This document shows positions 55,576 to 64,000 of a DNA stretch of 64,000 nucleotides, piece after piece; the first letter of the stretch is position 1, and the number at the start of each line of letters is the position of its first letter. Origin of the DNA: Actinopolyspora mzabensis (GTDB lineage: Bacteria > Actinomycetota > Actinomycetes > Mycobacteriales > Pseudonocardiaceae). Where the stretch lies: the NCBI RefSeq assembly GCF_900101095.1, contig NZ_FNFM01000001.1, positions 124,001 to 188,000 of the forward strand, in the 5' to 3' direction. The position numbers were made by a program, and so were the translations under genes. The notes beneath the pieces were generated by a model. That model was not told the DNA's origin. It ran no database searches and saw nothing but the letters and a program-made list of their open reading frames with translations.

Positions 55576-55995
55576 TCAGCTGATGTTCGGATCGAAGGTG
55601 AACAGCACGTACGTTCCCAGTACCACGGTCAGCACGATCGAGCAGTACAGCAGCATCTTCAGCCAGAAGCGGGTACGGTCAGAACGTGAATAGTCGTTGA
55701 TGACGGTTCGCAGCCCGTTACCGCCGTGCAGCCCCGCCAGCCACAGCATCGTCAGGTCCCAGAGCTGCCAGAACGGTGATGCCCAGCGACCCGCCACGAA
55801 GGCGAAGTTGATCCGGTGTACCCCGCCGTCCAGGAAAAGCATGATCAGCATGTGACCGAGAACGAGGAACAGCAGCACGACTCCGGACAGCCGCATGAAG
55901 ACCCAGCTGTAGAGCTCGAAGTTGCTGCGCCTGGCCGCGGGACGCCCGGGGGAACGCGGCTTGTCGACTGACAGTGGTGCTTCGGTAGTGGTCAT
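55576..55995 (-). CDS. sdhD: Succinate dehydrogenase membrane anchor subunit
   Basis: 139 residues. Three helices: LSGVVLLFLVLGHMLIMLF, a middle LTMLWLAGLHGGNGLR, and MLLYCSIVLTVVLGTYVLF. His in the first and second helices are probable heme ligands. The N-terminal 30 residues are hydrophilic. It starts 7 bases after sdhC. Confidence 0.93.
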   Translation of the reverse strand: MTTTEAPLSVDKPRSPGRPAARRSNFELYSWVFMRLSGVVLLFLVLGHMLIMLFLDGGVHRINFAFVAGRWASPFWQLWDLTMLWLAGLHGGNGLRTVINDYSRSDRTRFWLKMLLYCSIVLTVVLGTYVLFTFDPNIS

Positions 55996-56002
55996 GGTCG
56001 TA

Positions 56003-56437
56003 CTAACCCCCGAACAGTTCCGTGGCGGCGCGGGTGATCATGCTGATGGCGGCCGGGATGATCAACACCAGCCACAGCCCCAGGACGGTCCACAGCATCG
56101 GTCGCTGCAGGCTCGGTCCCCTGGACCAGAAATCGACGAGCATCACGCGGATTCCGTTGAACGCGTGGAACAGCACCGCCGCGAGCAGCCCTAGCTCGAA
56201 CACGATCATCAGCGGATGCTTGTAGGTCTCGATCACCGTGTCGTACGCGTTGGGTGAGACCCGCACCAACGCGGTGTCCAGGACGTGTACGAACAGGAAG
56301 AAGAAGGTGAGCACGCCCGTGATGCGGTGGGCGACCCACGACCACATGCCCAGGTCGCCGCGATAGAGGGTGCCCTTGGCACGAGGTGCTTCCCCGCGAG
56401 GGCGTCCCTCCGCCGCGGTGGCGGTTGTGCTGGCCAT
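56003..56437 (-). CDS. sdhC: Succinate dehydrogenase cytochrome b556 subunit
   Basis: 144 residues. RGDLGMWSWVAHRITGVLTFFFLFVHVLDT is the conserved start of the SdhC membrane domain (position about 26-55), with the Ser/Arg quinone-site residues and heme His. Two more helices follow. First gene of the sdh operon; the promoter must lie in the 450-base region upstream. Confidence 0.94.
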   Translation of the reverse strand: MASTTATAAEGRPRGEAPRAKGTLYRGDLGMWSWVAHRITGVLTFFFLFVHVLDTALVRVSPNAYDTVIETYKHPLMIVFELGLLAAVLFHAFNGIRVMLVDFWSRGPSLQRPMLWTVLGLWLVLIIPAAISMITRAATELFGG

Positions 56438-56887
56438 GACGGAAGGCCTCCAACGTCGCTGGTGGACTCTGGGCCCGTTCCGGATGCTGCGCGGAGAACG
56501 GCCCGTAACCGCAGCACCCTGCGCCCGCGCCGATTACCCGAACGGACCCTTGACCCATCGGATGCTAGACCCGTGGGCGCCGGCTGTCCCACTCGCATGT
56601 GCCCGCTGTGATCGAGCAGACAACTACCGGGGGTAGGTTGATCGATGTAGATTGGTTCTGCCCCGGGCAGGGACCTCGTCACGGCGCGGGTGTCAACCGG
56701 CTGGTCCGAGATTAGTGTCACCTTTATCGTATTAAGGCACGTTTCGAGCGGTGTGCGCAGGTCCGCCATTGTTCGTGGTTGACATATTTCACTTTTTGGG
56801 TTGTGGGCGGTGCCAGTGGGACAGGAACGAAAGTTGATTACGTTGAGTAGTTCCCGAACGAGTGAGTACGGGTGGTGATCGGGGAAC
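56438..56887. other. Divergent promoter region between sdhC and cdd
   Basis: About 450 bases without a gene. It holds AT-richer stretches (56640-56800) with TTGACA at 56779-56784 pointing to cdd, but no well-spaced -10 box that I can defend. Confidence 0.45.
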
Positions 56888-57280
56888 TTGGTCGAACCCA
56901 ACTCCGTCGACTGGCCCGCCCTGCGGGCAGCCGCCACCTTCGCCGCCGAGCACGCCTACTGCCCCTATTCCGGGCTCGCCGTGGGAGCCGCGGCGAACTG
57001 TACCGACGGGCGTGTGGTGGTGGGGTGCAACGTCGAGAACGCCTCCTACGGTGTGACGTTGTGCGCCGAGTGCACGCTGGCGGGCGAGCTCCGGATGAGC
57101 GGGGGTGGCGCTCTGGTCGCCGTTTCGGTCCGGGACGGGCAGGGAAACCTGCTCATGCCCTGCGGCCGGTGCAGGCAGCTGCTCCACGAGCTGGGCGGCC
57201 CGGAGTGCCTGGTCGACACCCAGGAGGGCATCCTGACGGTACGGCAGCTGCTGCCCCACCCCTTCGCATCCCCGCCCTGA
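56888..57280 (+). CDS. cdd: Cytidine deaminase
   Basis: 130 residues, TTG start behind GGGGAA. Zinc site: CAEC with the following Glu context and PCGRCRQ, and the substrate motif NVENASYG. It turns cytidine and deoxycytidine to the uridine forms. It sits before deoA, a common pyrimidine-salvage pairing in actinobacteria. Confidence 0.94.
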   Translation: MVEPNSVDWPALRAAATFAAEHAYCPYSGLAVGAAANCTDGRVVVGCNVENASYGVTLCAECTLAGELRMSGGGALVAVSVRDGQGNLLMPCGRCRQLLHELGGPECLVDTQEGILTVRQLLPHPFASPP

Positions 57281-57526
57281 CGTCTCAGCAATGTCGCCGC
57301 CCGGCAGCGGCCGGACCGGTCGTTTCCCGGGTTCGCACTCCGGGGTGAGAGGCGCCTGGTCCCCGCGCGCCGACGTCTCGCCGCCACGGTCCCCGCGTGG
57401 GTTCCCACTCGTGCCTCGCCGCGTGCGGCGACGTTCGTCCGGAACGGGCTCGCCACGGCTGTTCTTCCGGGATGTCGGCCGGTAATCTCCCCGTCCACCG
57501 CCCCAACGCCCGAACCGGAGCGTGTC

Positions 57527-58822
57527 ATGCCGCACAGTGTCGTGGAGATCATCGGTGCCAAACGGGACGGGGACAGGCTCTCGGCGGCGCAGATCGACTG
57601 GGTGATCGACGCCTACACCCGGGGTGAGGTCGCCGAGGAACAGATGTCGGCGTTGGCGATGGCGATCCTGCTCCGGGGCATGGACGAGGCCGAGACCGCG
57701 CGTTGGACGGCGGCTATGGCCGCCTCCGGTGAGATGCTCGACCTCGGTGCCCTGGACCGCCCCACGGTGGACAAGCACTCCACCGGCGGCGTCGGCGACA
57801 AGATCACCCTCGCGCTGACACCACTGGTGGCCGCCTGCGGGGCCGCCGTGCCGCAGCTTTCCGGCCGCGGCCTCGGGCACACCGGAGGGACGCTCGACAA
57901 GCTGGAGTCCATCCCCGGCTGGCGCGCTCGACTCACCACTGCCGAGCTGTACCGCAATCTCGACGAGGTGGGAGCGGTGATCTGCGCCGCCACGGAACGG
58001 ATCGCCCCCGCCGACAGCAGGATGTACGCGCTCCGGGACGTGACCGCCACGGTCGAGTCGGTGCCGCTGATCGCCGCTTCCATCCTGAGCAAGAAGCTCG
58101 CCGAGGGAACCGCCTCACTGGTGCTGGACGTCAAGTGCGGCTCGGGTGCCCTGCTGACCGAACCGGAGCAGGTAAGACGCCTCGCCAGGACCCTGGTCGC
58201 CACGGGCGGCGAGAACGGAGTGCGCACCAGCGCGCTGCTGACTTCGATGTCGGCGCCGCTGGGCGTGGCGGTGGGAAACGCCCTGGAGGTCACCGAGGCG
58301 GTGAGCGTGCTGCGGGGAGAGGGACCTTCCGACGTCACCGAACTCACGCTCGCGCTGGCCCGCGAGATGCTGGCGAGCAGTGGCATGTCCGATGTGGATC
58401 CCGCCGGAGTGCTGGCTTCCGGGGCGGCATACGAGAAGTGGCGCGCGCTCGTCGCCGCGCAGGGCGGTGACCCCGATGCGGACCTCCCCGTCGCCGCGCA
58501 CGTGCACACCTTGTACGCGCCGCGGAGCGGGAATCTCGCCACGTTGGACGCTCGTGCGGTCGGTGCCGCCGCGTGGCTGTTGGGCGCCGGACGGGCCCGC
58601 AAGGAGGACGAGGTACGGCACGCCGCGGGCGTACGTTGCCTGGCCAAACCAGGTGACCCGGTGTCCGGGGGCGAACCGTTGTTCGAACTGCACACCGAGG
58701 ATCCGGCTACGATCGAGGAAGCGTCGCGCCGACTGCACGGTGCCTACGAGATCACCTACGGCGAGGTTCGGACCGATCCGGTGGTGCTGGAACGCGTGAC
58801 AGGTTCCGACGTGGCGGTGTGA
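57527..58822 (+). CDS. deoA: Thymidine phosphorylase
   Basis: 431 residues. KHSTGGVGDK (phosphate site), SGRGLGHTGGTLDKLE, and the Lys-rich DVKCGSGA of nucleoside phosphorylase family 3. It splits thymidine or deoxyuridine to base and deoxyribose-1-phosphate. It works downstream of the cytidine deaminase encoded just before it. Confidence 0.95.
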   Translation: MPHSVVEIIGAKRDGDRLSAAQIDWVIDAYTRGEVAEEQMSALAMAILLRGMDEAETARWTAAMAASGEMLDLGALDRPTVDKHSTGGVGDKITLALTPLVAACGAAVPQLSGRGLGHTGGTLDKLESIPGWRARLTTAELYRNLDEVGAVICAATERIAPADSRMYALRDVTATVESVPLIAASILSKKLAEGTASLVLDVKCGSGALLTEPEQVRRLARTLVATGGENGVRTSALLTSMSAPLGVAVGNALEVTEAVSVLRGEGPSDVTELTLALAREMLASSGMSDVDPAGVLASGAAYEKWRALVAAQGGDPDADLPVAAHVHTLYAPRSGNLATLDARAVGAAAWLLGAGRARKEDEVRHAAGVRCLAKPGDPVSGGEPLFELHTEDPATIEEASRRLHGAYEITYGEVRTDPVVLERVTGSDVAV

Positions 58823-58824
58823 CA

Positions 58825-58852
58825 CCCACGGGGTCGCTTCCGACCCGGTGGG
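58825..58852 (+). terminator. Hairpin after deoA
   Basis: CCCACGGGGTCG (58825-58836) pairs with CGACCCGGTGGG (58841-58852) except for one mismatch, three bases past the stop codon. No T-run follows. Confidence 0.55.
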
Positions 58853-58978
58853 CGCCACACCGTGTGGTCCCCGTCGATCCCCGTTCCCCGTGCCGACATC
58901 GCCGGAGATGCGCCCCGGTGGCATGCGGCGCCGCTTGCCCGGGGCCGTGCTCCGGCGGGAGTCGGTATTCGTGTCCGA

Positions 58979-60169
58979 TCAGGCGCTGTCGGCCGTGTAG
59001 TCGTCGTCCAGCTCGTCCGAACCGCTCGCCTTGTCCGAGTCGCGCTTGGCGCTCTTGGAACGGTTGCGACGCTGCTGTTGCTGCCGGGGCAGTGTCGTCG
59101 GCGGCGAGACCGCGTTGTTGTTCGAGGGGGCCCCGCCGCCGAGGATCAGTTCGGCGAAGGTCGCCATGGCCTCGTCCAACTGGCCGGCGTGCTTGCGCTC
59201 GCTCTCCTCGTTGGCGTTGCGCACCAGCGAGTCCAGCGATTCCGAGTCCGGACGCTCGGAGAGGGTTCCCCGCAGCTGCGAGAGGTCCTCACCGAGGGTG
59301 CTGCCGACGTCGCCGATCCGTTCGGTGACACCGCTCTCGACGGAGTCGATGCGACTGTTGACGTTCTCCTCGACCGAGTCGATCCGGCCCGATACCTGGT
59401 CCAGCCTGCCGGCCAGCGACTCCAGTCGGTCGGCGAGCTGTTGCAGCCGCTCGGTCGGGTCCACGGCCGGGCGCTCCGCGAGCGCGTCCAGCTTGCCGTT
59501 GACCTTCTCGGCGTTCTCGGACAGGGTCTCGCCGATGCCGTTGCGGACTTCCTGAGCCGCGTCGCTCACCGAGCGCTGCAACGATTCCCTGGTGCCGTCG
59601 AGGTGCTCGTGGACACCCTCGTCGATCTCGGCGAACCGCCCGCGCAGGCTGGTCTCCATCTGGTCGAGACGCTCCTTGAGCGGTTCCTGGACGGAGCCGG
59701 GAACCTCCTGCAAGCGGGTGTCTTGCTGATCCAGGTGCTGTCCCAGCTCTTCGAGTCGATTGTGGACGTGGGAGAGCCTGTCCTCCAAGCCGTCCATGCG
59801 GCCCGTGACGCCGTCGAAACGTCCCGCCATGCCGTCCAGCCTGCCGTCGAGTTGCGCGAACGGCTTGGCCAGCTTGTCGGCGAGACCCTCGACCTGGCTG
59901 TTCAGGCCGGAGATCGCGTTCTCCTGGGCTTCCAGTTTGGACAGTGCCTCGTCGAGTCGTTCGGCGAGCACGCTGACTTCGGTGCGATCCGGCAGCTCGG
60001 ACAGCCGTTTGCGTACGGAGCCGAGGGACTCCAGCGGCGACATCCGGGCGTTGATCTCGTCGAGAGCGTCGAAGATCTGCTGCTGTTCGCTTTCGCGGAT
60101 CTCCGCTGCCCGCGTCAGCATGTTCCGCATACGGTCGAACGACACCGTGTCTTGGCTGTTCTCGTTCAC
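58979..60169 (-). CDS. Long coiled-coil protein
   Basis: 396 residues. From about 25 to 320 the sequence is almost wholly heptad-like, with repeats such as LDGRLDGMAGRFDGV and RIDSVEENVNSRIDSVESGV, rich in Asp, Glu, Arg and Leu. The tail is disordered: SNNN, a Gln/Arg run, then KRDSDKASGSDELDDDY. There is no signal peptide or membrane helix, so it is cytoplasmic. It resembles actinobacterial proteins annotated only as hypothetical. A scaffold or cell-shape role is a guess. Confidence 0.8.
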   Translation of the reverse strand: MNENSQDTVSFDRMRNMLTRAAEIRESEQQQIFDALDEINARMSPLESLGSVRKRLSELPDRTEVSVLAERLDEALSKLEAQENAISGLNSQVEGLADKLAKPFAQLDGRLDGMAGRFDGVTGRMDGLEDRLSHVHNRLEELGQHLDQQDTRLQEVPGSVQEPLKERLDQMETSLRGRFAEIDEGVHEHLDGTRESLQRSVSDAAQEVRNGIGETLSENAEKVNGKLDALAERPAVDPTERLQQLADRLESLAGRLDQVSGRIDSVEENVNSRIDSVESGVTERIGDVGSTLGEDLSQLRGTLSERPDSESLDSLVRNANEESERKHAGQLDEAMATFAELILGGGAPSNNNAVSPPTTLPRQQQQRRNRSKSAKRDSDKASGSDELDDDYTADSA

Positions 60170-60726
60170 GGCAAAGGTCGTCCTTCGTCGAGGGGGAGGG
60201 AGAGGACTATTGGAGCGTAGCGAGTAGGGGGTCCGTTGGGCATATGCCCCCCGGCATTTTCCACGAAGACGGTGGCGATTGTTCCCTCGAACGGAGTAAT
60301 TACACCACTTTTACGGTCTTCCGCGCGGGTCATCATGAACCCGTATCGCACTGTACGATCCCCTGTCCTGGCTTCTCCAACGAGCTGTGATCGCGCAGCG
60401 TGATCAATTCTTGCACGAAGGTGGCCGCGAGTTCAACAGTAGGGCGGACCCGCGGTGCCGCCGAGCCGACGGCGAACCGGGCCGCCACCCCGAAAGTATG
60501 GCGCGGAGTCATTCGTGCGGTGGAAGCTGCTCGTCGAGCGACGTACGCCCCGGTCGCCTGCCGGTGCCGGGACGCTCGCGCCCGCACCCCGCCGCAGGAG
60601 GCCGCGGCGCACTCCGGTGGCGGAGAAGCGCCGCGGCGCGAGTGTCCACTCACACCTCATCGGAGTGCGAACCGGCGGGGACCTCGACGACCGCGCCCTC
60701 GGGTGAGCGGGGGCGGGGAACTCCGC
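60170..60726. other. Stretch without a recognisable gene
   Basis: About 550 bases. A 12-bp palindrome GGGCATATGCCC lies at 60238-60249, upstream of the coiled-coil gene, and AT-rich sequence follows (60255-60360); together they look like its promoter region. No gene is seen. Confidence 0.5.
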
Positions 60727-61998
60727 TCAGTGCACCCGCAGCCTCGCCTCGAAGCTTTCCACCAACTCGCGCCACGCCGCTACCTCGTGGTCGAACGGCG
60801 GGGTGGGGGGCAGCCGGTTCGGGTCGGGGCGGAGCACGTAGGACAGCATCCATCCCAGGCGTTCCGAGGAGCCCAGTGCGTTCTCCACGCTCTCGTCCCC
60901 CGCCCAGGAGGCCGCGTCGGTCAGCAGCTCCTCGGCCAGGTCGAGTTGGTTCGGGTCGATCTCGGACGGTCCCTCGGCCAGATCCTCGTCCAGTCCGGTC
61001 AGCACGTAGGTGTTGTCCGGCTCGACCTCGATCTCCAGCTCACCCGCGGTGGCCGCGTTCTTGACCTGCTGCCAGGTCGCGACCCGCGCCAGGTCGGTGT
61101 TGTCCACTTTGTCCTCGGCCAGGTAGCGCGCCAGAGCCCTCGGCGAGGTGCAGGCGTCGATGCTGCCGTCCGAACCGAGAAAGACCGGCTCCTCGCCCAG
61201 GAAGCAGCGTAGTGAGTAGTACTCCCGGCCACCGGTTATGATCTTGATCGGATCGATACCGATCTCGCGCCAGAAGCCCGCTTCCTCTTCCCCGGTCTCA
61301 CCGTGCTCGTCCGCCTCACCGCTGTGCTCGGTCTCGCCCGGCTCCTCGTGCTCGGAGCCCGTGCCCGCGTCCGATTCGGCGTCCTCGGTCTCCTCCGGTA
61401 GTTCCTCGGCCAGCTCGTTCTCGGCCTCGGAGACGGCGGTGGCATCCACCTCGGGACTCGCCACGACCCCGTCGATCGCGTCCAGCAGCTCGTCCCACCG
61501 GTCGGCCACCACCCGGCAGATCCGGTTCCAGCGACGTTGGCCCTCCTTGCCGCTGAACGGCAGGGTGCCCTCCCCGAGCAGATCGAATCCCTCGGCGTCC
61601 TGCAGCACCTCGGTTACCGTGTCGAGTTCGCAGACCTCGGCCAGCGAACGCGCCATCTCCACGATCTCGGAGAGCTCGTTGATGGTCCAGGTGTCCGGGG
61701 GCTCGGCGATGAGTTCCGGAACACCGACCAGGTCGTACTGATGGTCCTCGTCCGGACTGAGGTCCACAGCCGAGAGGGCTGGGACGACGTACCAGGCCGG
61801 GTGATCGTCCAGGTCGTTGGCCGCGCCGGATCGCACGAAGGCGGCCAGGTGGGCCGGGTCGGAAAACGCGTACAGATTCTCTTCGTGGCCGAGGAAGGCT
61901 TCCCACTCCTCGCCGTCCTCGCGCCATCGGGGAGCCCAGAGGGTGACCAGATCGCCCTGCGGCAGCCCGAGCTCGATCGGGACGATGTCCTGCGCCAT
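60727..61998 (-). CDS. Conserved actinobacterial acidic protein ('primosomal protein' by tradition)
   Basis: 423 residues. The N-terminal region (IVPIELGLPQGDLVTLWAPRW) and the paired segments NLYAFSDPAHLAAFVRSG and SIDACTSPRALARYLAED show an internal duplication. A highly acidic linker, about 40 residues of Glu/Asp/Gly/Thr, separates the halves. Related proteins are often annotated as primosomal protein, but no DNA-replication motif is visible. Cytoplasmic, function unknown. Confidence 0.8.
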   Translation of the reverse strand: MAQDIVPIELGLPQGDLVTLWAPRWREDGEEWEAFLGHEENLYAFSDPAHLAAFVRSGAANDLDDHPAWYVVPALSAVDLSPDEDHQYDLVGVPELIAEPPDTWTINELSEIVEMARSLAEVCELDTVTEVLQDAEGFDLLGEGTLPFSGKEGQRRWNRICRVVADRWDELLDAIDGVVASPEVDATAVSEAENELAEELPEETEDAESDAGTGSEHEEPGETEHSGEADEHGETGEEEAGFWREIGIDPIKIITGGREYYSLRCFLGEEPVFLGSDGSIDACTSPRALARYLAEDKVDNTDLARVATWQQVKNAATAGELEIEVEPDNTYVLTGLDEDLAEGPSEIDPNQLDLAEELLTDAASWAGDESVENALGSSERLGWMLSYVLRPDPNRLPPTPPFDHEVAAWRELVESFEARLRVH

Positions 61999-62450
61999 CT
62001 TGCTACCTCCGGTCGCCGTAGCGGACGCTGCCGAAGCCTACGGGATGGGGATTCGATTGCCGATACGGTGTCGTACCGTGTGTAGCCGGCTCGCACCAGG
62101 GCCCTTGTTCAATGGCTCACCCTGGTGGGCCCGAACACTCGGCGAACCGAGTACCCGAGTCGGGACGCATCGAAGCAAGGAACCCCAAGCTACCTCATCG
62201 AAGTTCTCCCGTCGGCTCGTCGGGGTGCTCGCTCGGCGGAACCCCCAGCCGTCTCTCGCGCCGGTAGGGCCGACAACGGGTGGCGACCTCGCGCCTTCCT
62301 CCGGGAGATGGCACGGCGGAACCGCTCGGCCCAGCGACCCTTCCCGCATCGAGTGGCCGGGTCCCCCGCGAGCGGACACGCCGAACGGACCGCTCCCCAC
62401 CTCACTGTTGGCGGTACCGCTCAGCGATTTCCACACCGATCATGAGGTGA
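61999..62450. other. Stretch without a recognisable gene
   Basis: About 450 bases between divergent genes. Short GC-rich frames only; no promoter that I can defend and no remnant recognised. Confidence 0.45.
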
Positions 62451-63032
62451 ATGGATGTCACGCTGCTGTGGACCAAAATCACACTTTGGCTCGCCGAGTA
62501 CGCGCCGACGACCGCTGCCGAACTCAAGCAGGCCCTGCCGCCCCCGGACATGGCCGACTTCGAATCGGAGTTCGAGCTCACGCTTCCCCAGCAGCTCAAG
62601 GAGTGGTGGGCCTGCTGCGGTGGAACCGAATCCGGCTCGTTGACCGATGTGCTGCCGCCGTTCTACACGCCCTACGGCGCGTCGGGGGCGTGGCGGGTCT
62701 GGTGCGAATTGCGGGAGACCTGGGCGGCCAACTGGCACCGGCCCGCCTGTGACTACTACGCCGGTTCGGCGGGAAGGAGCTTCCACCCGGCCTGGATCCC
62801 GATCGCCGGGGACGGGTTCGCCGACGAACTGGTGGTGGATCTGCGGCCCGGCCCGTTGCGTGGCTGCGTGCTGGAGTGGGAACAGGAGATGAGCCGTGTC
62901 GGGCCGCCGCTGTGGGCAGATCTGGCCTCGATGCTGGCCGACGTGCACCGCGCGCTCACCGAGGGCCGTTCCGCCGGTTACAGCAGGCCGACGGTGACCG
63001 AGGACGGCAGACTGGACTGGCAGATCCGCTGA
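62451..63032 (+). CDS. SMI1/KNR4 (SUKH) family protein
   Basis: 193 residues, ATG behind GAGGTGA. The pattern ADFESEFELTLPQQLKEWWACCGG, then WIPIAGDGFADELVVDLRPG, is the SUKH fold. SUKH proteins are often immunity proteins against polymorphic toxins; no toxin gene is next to it here, so it may also be an orphan housekeeping member. Confidence 0.8.
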   Translation: MDVTLLWTKITLWLAEYAPTTAAELKQALPPPDMADFESEFELTLPQQLKEWWACCGGTESGSLTDVLPPFYTPYGASGAWRVWCELRETWAANWHRPACDYYAGSAGRSFHPAWIPIAGDGFADELVVDLRPGPLRGCVLEWEQEMSRVGPPLWADLASMLADVHRALTEGRSAGYSRPTVTEDGRLDWQIR

Positions 63033-63109
63033 ACCCACCGAACCGCCCAGCCGGGGTGCGGTGATTTCGTGGGAAATTCACGCGCCCCGGGGGCGGTAGC
63101 GGATCCGGT

Positions 63110-63853
63110 TCAGCGGAACCGCCTGCCCTCGTCGCGGCGAAAGGTGAACACCGCCAGCGCTCCGAGCGCGGCCGTCCAGCCCACGGCGACGGCCGACGCG
63201 GTCAGCGGCGGCCCGCCTCCGGTCAGCGCGCCGAGTACGAGCTCGCGGGCCGCCCTGGTCGGAAGTACGTTCGAGATCCTGTCCAGCCAGGCCGGGAACA
63301 CGCTCGGCGGCAGGAACAGGCCACCCGCGAACGCCAGTGGGAAAAGTGTCAGCTGGACAGTGGGGATGGCCGCCTTGAGCGGCATGGAGTACCCAACCGC
63401 GAGCCCGAGGAAGGCGAACGGTACGCCCGCGAGGACCAGTGCGAACACCGTCGTGCCCACCTCGATCGCCGAAGCCTCGGCCGCCGTGAACAGCACCGCC
63501 GTCAGTCCCACCGGTATCAGCGACAGCAGTGCGAAGCACAGCGCGTTGCACAACCTGCCACCGAGCTGCGCCAGCGGGCCGGTGGGCAGCGTCCGCAGAT
63601 AGCTGTGCCATGCCTTGGCGCGATCCTCGGCGACCCCGGCGCCGAGGTTGAACACGAAGGCACTGATCACCGCGAACATCGACATCTGCCCCGCCGCTTC
63701 GGTGGCCGCCGCGGTGTTGCCGGAGACCGAGCGGTTGGAGACGACGAACAGCAGCATGAACAGCGTGGGGAACGCGAGGGTGCCCAGCGCGGCCATCGGG
63801 ATCCGGACCGTTTCGCGGAACTGGTAGCGCGTGTAAAGCAGGACGGCGCTCAT
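63110..63853 (-). CDS. ABC-2 type transporter permease
   Basis: 247 residues with six hydrophobic segments, typical of DrrB-like ABC-2 permeases (TLAFPTLFMLLFVVSN, FAVISAFVFNLGAGVAEDR, GVPFAFLGLAVGYSM). Its ATG overlaps the stop codon of the upstream ATPase gene in an ATGA arrangement. The pair exports a lipid, drug or polymer across the membrane. Confidence 0.9.
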   Translation of the reverse strand: MSAVLLYTRYQFRETVRIPMAALGTLAFPTLFMLLFVVSNRSVSGNTAAATEAAGQMSMFAVISAFVFNLGAGVAEDRAKAWHSYLRTLPTGPLAQLGGRLCNALCFALLSLIPVGLTAVLFTAAEASAIEVGTTVFALVLAGVPFAFLGLAVGYSMPLKAAIPTVQLTLFPLAFAGGLFLPPSVFPAWLDRISNVLPTRAARELVLGALTGGGPPLTASAVAVGWTAALGALAVFTFRRDEGRRFR

Positions 63854-64000
63854 GCTCTTCCCCCGGCGTGCTCGTCGATCGGGTTCGCCTCGGCGGTCAG
63901 CGCGGTGAACGCTTCCTCCAGCGAAGCCCCCGTCACGCTCAGGTCCTCGAAGTCCGCTCCGCTGCGCACCAGGTCGCGGACCAGTTGGTCGGAGTCGCGG
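63850..64000 (-). CDS. ABC transporter ATP-binding protein, C-terminal end (cut by right edge)
   Basis: 49 residues are visible, starting at the window edge. The end reads LVRSGADFEDLSVTGASLEEAF then LTAEANP, the usual C-terminal region of DrrA-like ABC-2 ATPases. The Walker motifs lie outside the window. It overlaps the permease start by four bases. Confidence 0.8.
   Translation of the reverse strand, partial: RDSDQLVRDLVRSGADFEDLSVTGASLEEAFTALTAEANPIDEHAGGRA

Overview
The window is a high-GC actinomycete chromosome segment. Typical markers are an F420 pathway gene (fbiC), MmpL-type exporters, an XRE/DUF5753 plus DUF397 pair, ESX-like secreted proteins, and the order trpS / yhjD-like / D-Ala-D-Ala carboxypeptidase / SCO4848-like / sdhBADC. 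The mix fits the Pseudonocardiales-Actinopolyspora-Saccharopolyspora side of the Actinomycetia. That placement is an inference from gene content, not a computed result.

Layout. 1-8 kb: end of an MMPL exporter, a membrane protein, an XRE/DUF397 pair, a thioesterase, tRNA-Val(GAC), a CGNR protein, an alpha/beta hydrolase and a small two-gene regulatory pair. 8.1-20.3 kb: a one-strand biosynthetic cluster, described below. 20.5-24.8 kb: AraC regulator with DUF2000 gene, a Doc toxin-antitoxin pair with a perfect palindromic operator, and an NhaC-type Na+/H+ antiporter. 24.8-29.4 kb: a Baeyer-Villiger monooxygenase operon in which the regulator, the SMP-30 gene and the SDR gene all look broken. 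29.6-37 kb: DUF488, a small ESX-like group, MarR plus MMPL exporter, secreted adenosine deaminase. 37-48 kb: ExoIII-like nuclease, a fused MNT/HEPN remnant, an XRE regulator, menB, a subtilase, fbiC, a TnpB remnant, and a gene frameshifted by a 5-bp repeat. 48-64 kb: core genes (trpS, carboxypeptidase, sdh operon, cdd, deoA), a coiled-coil protein, a SUKH-like protein, and an ABC exporter cut by the right edge.

The cluster (cupin, DegT aminotransferase, ABBA prenyltransferase, type I IPP isomerase, AMP-forming ligase, methyltransferase, second ABBA prenyltransferase, DoxX-like protein, type III PKS, vanadium-haloperoxidase-like protein) reads as a tetrahydroxynaphthalene (THN) meroterpenoid pathway of the furaquinocin/naphterpin/napyradiomycin kind. 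The inferred route is: the type III PKS makes THN from malonyl-CoA; the cupin oxidises it to flaviolin; the aminotransferase installs an amino group; a methyltransferase and one or two prenyltransferases decorate the ring; the ligase may remove or activate the amino group; and the haloperoxidase homologue rearranges or halogenates the product.

The most striking feature is that the junction 'type III PKS 3' end / cupin 5' end' occurs twice, once at each border of the cluster. At the left border the PKS is decayed and the cupin intact. At the right border the PKS is intact and the cupin decayed. This is the footprint of a tandem duplication or circular permutation of an ancestral PKS-cupin-aminotransferase order. 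The haloperoxidase homologue also lacks the usual catalytic histidine of the P-S-G-H motif, so it may be a repurposed, non-halogenating enzyme.
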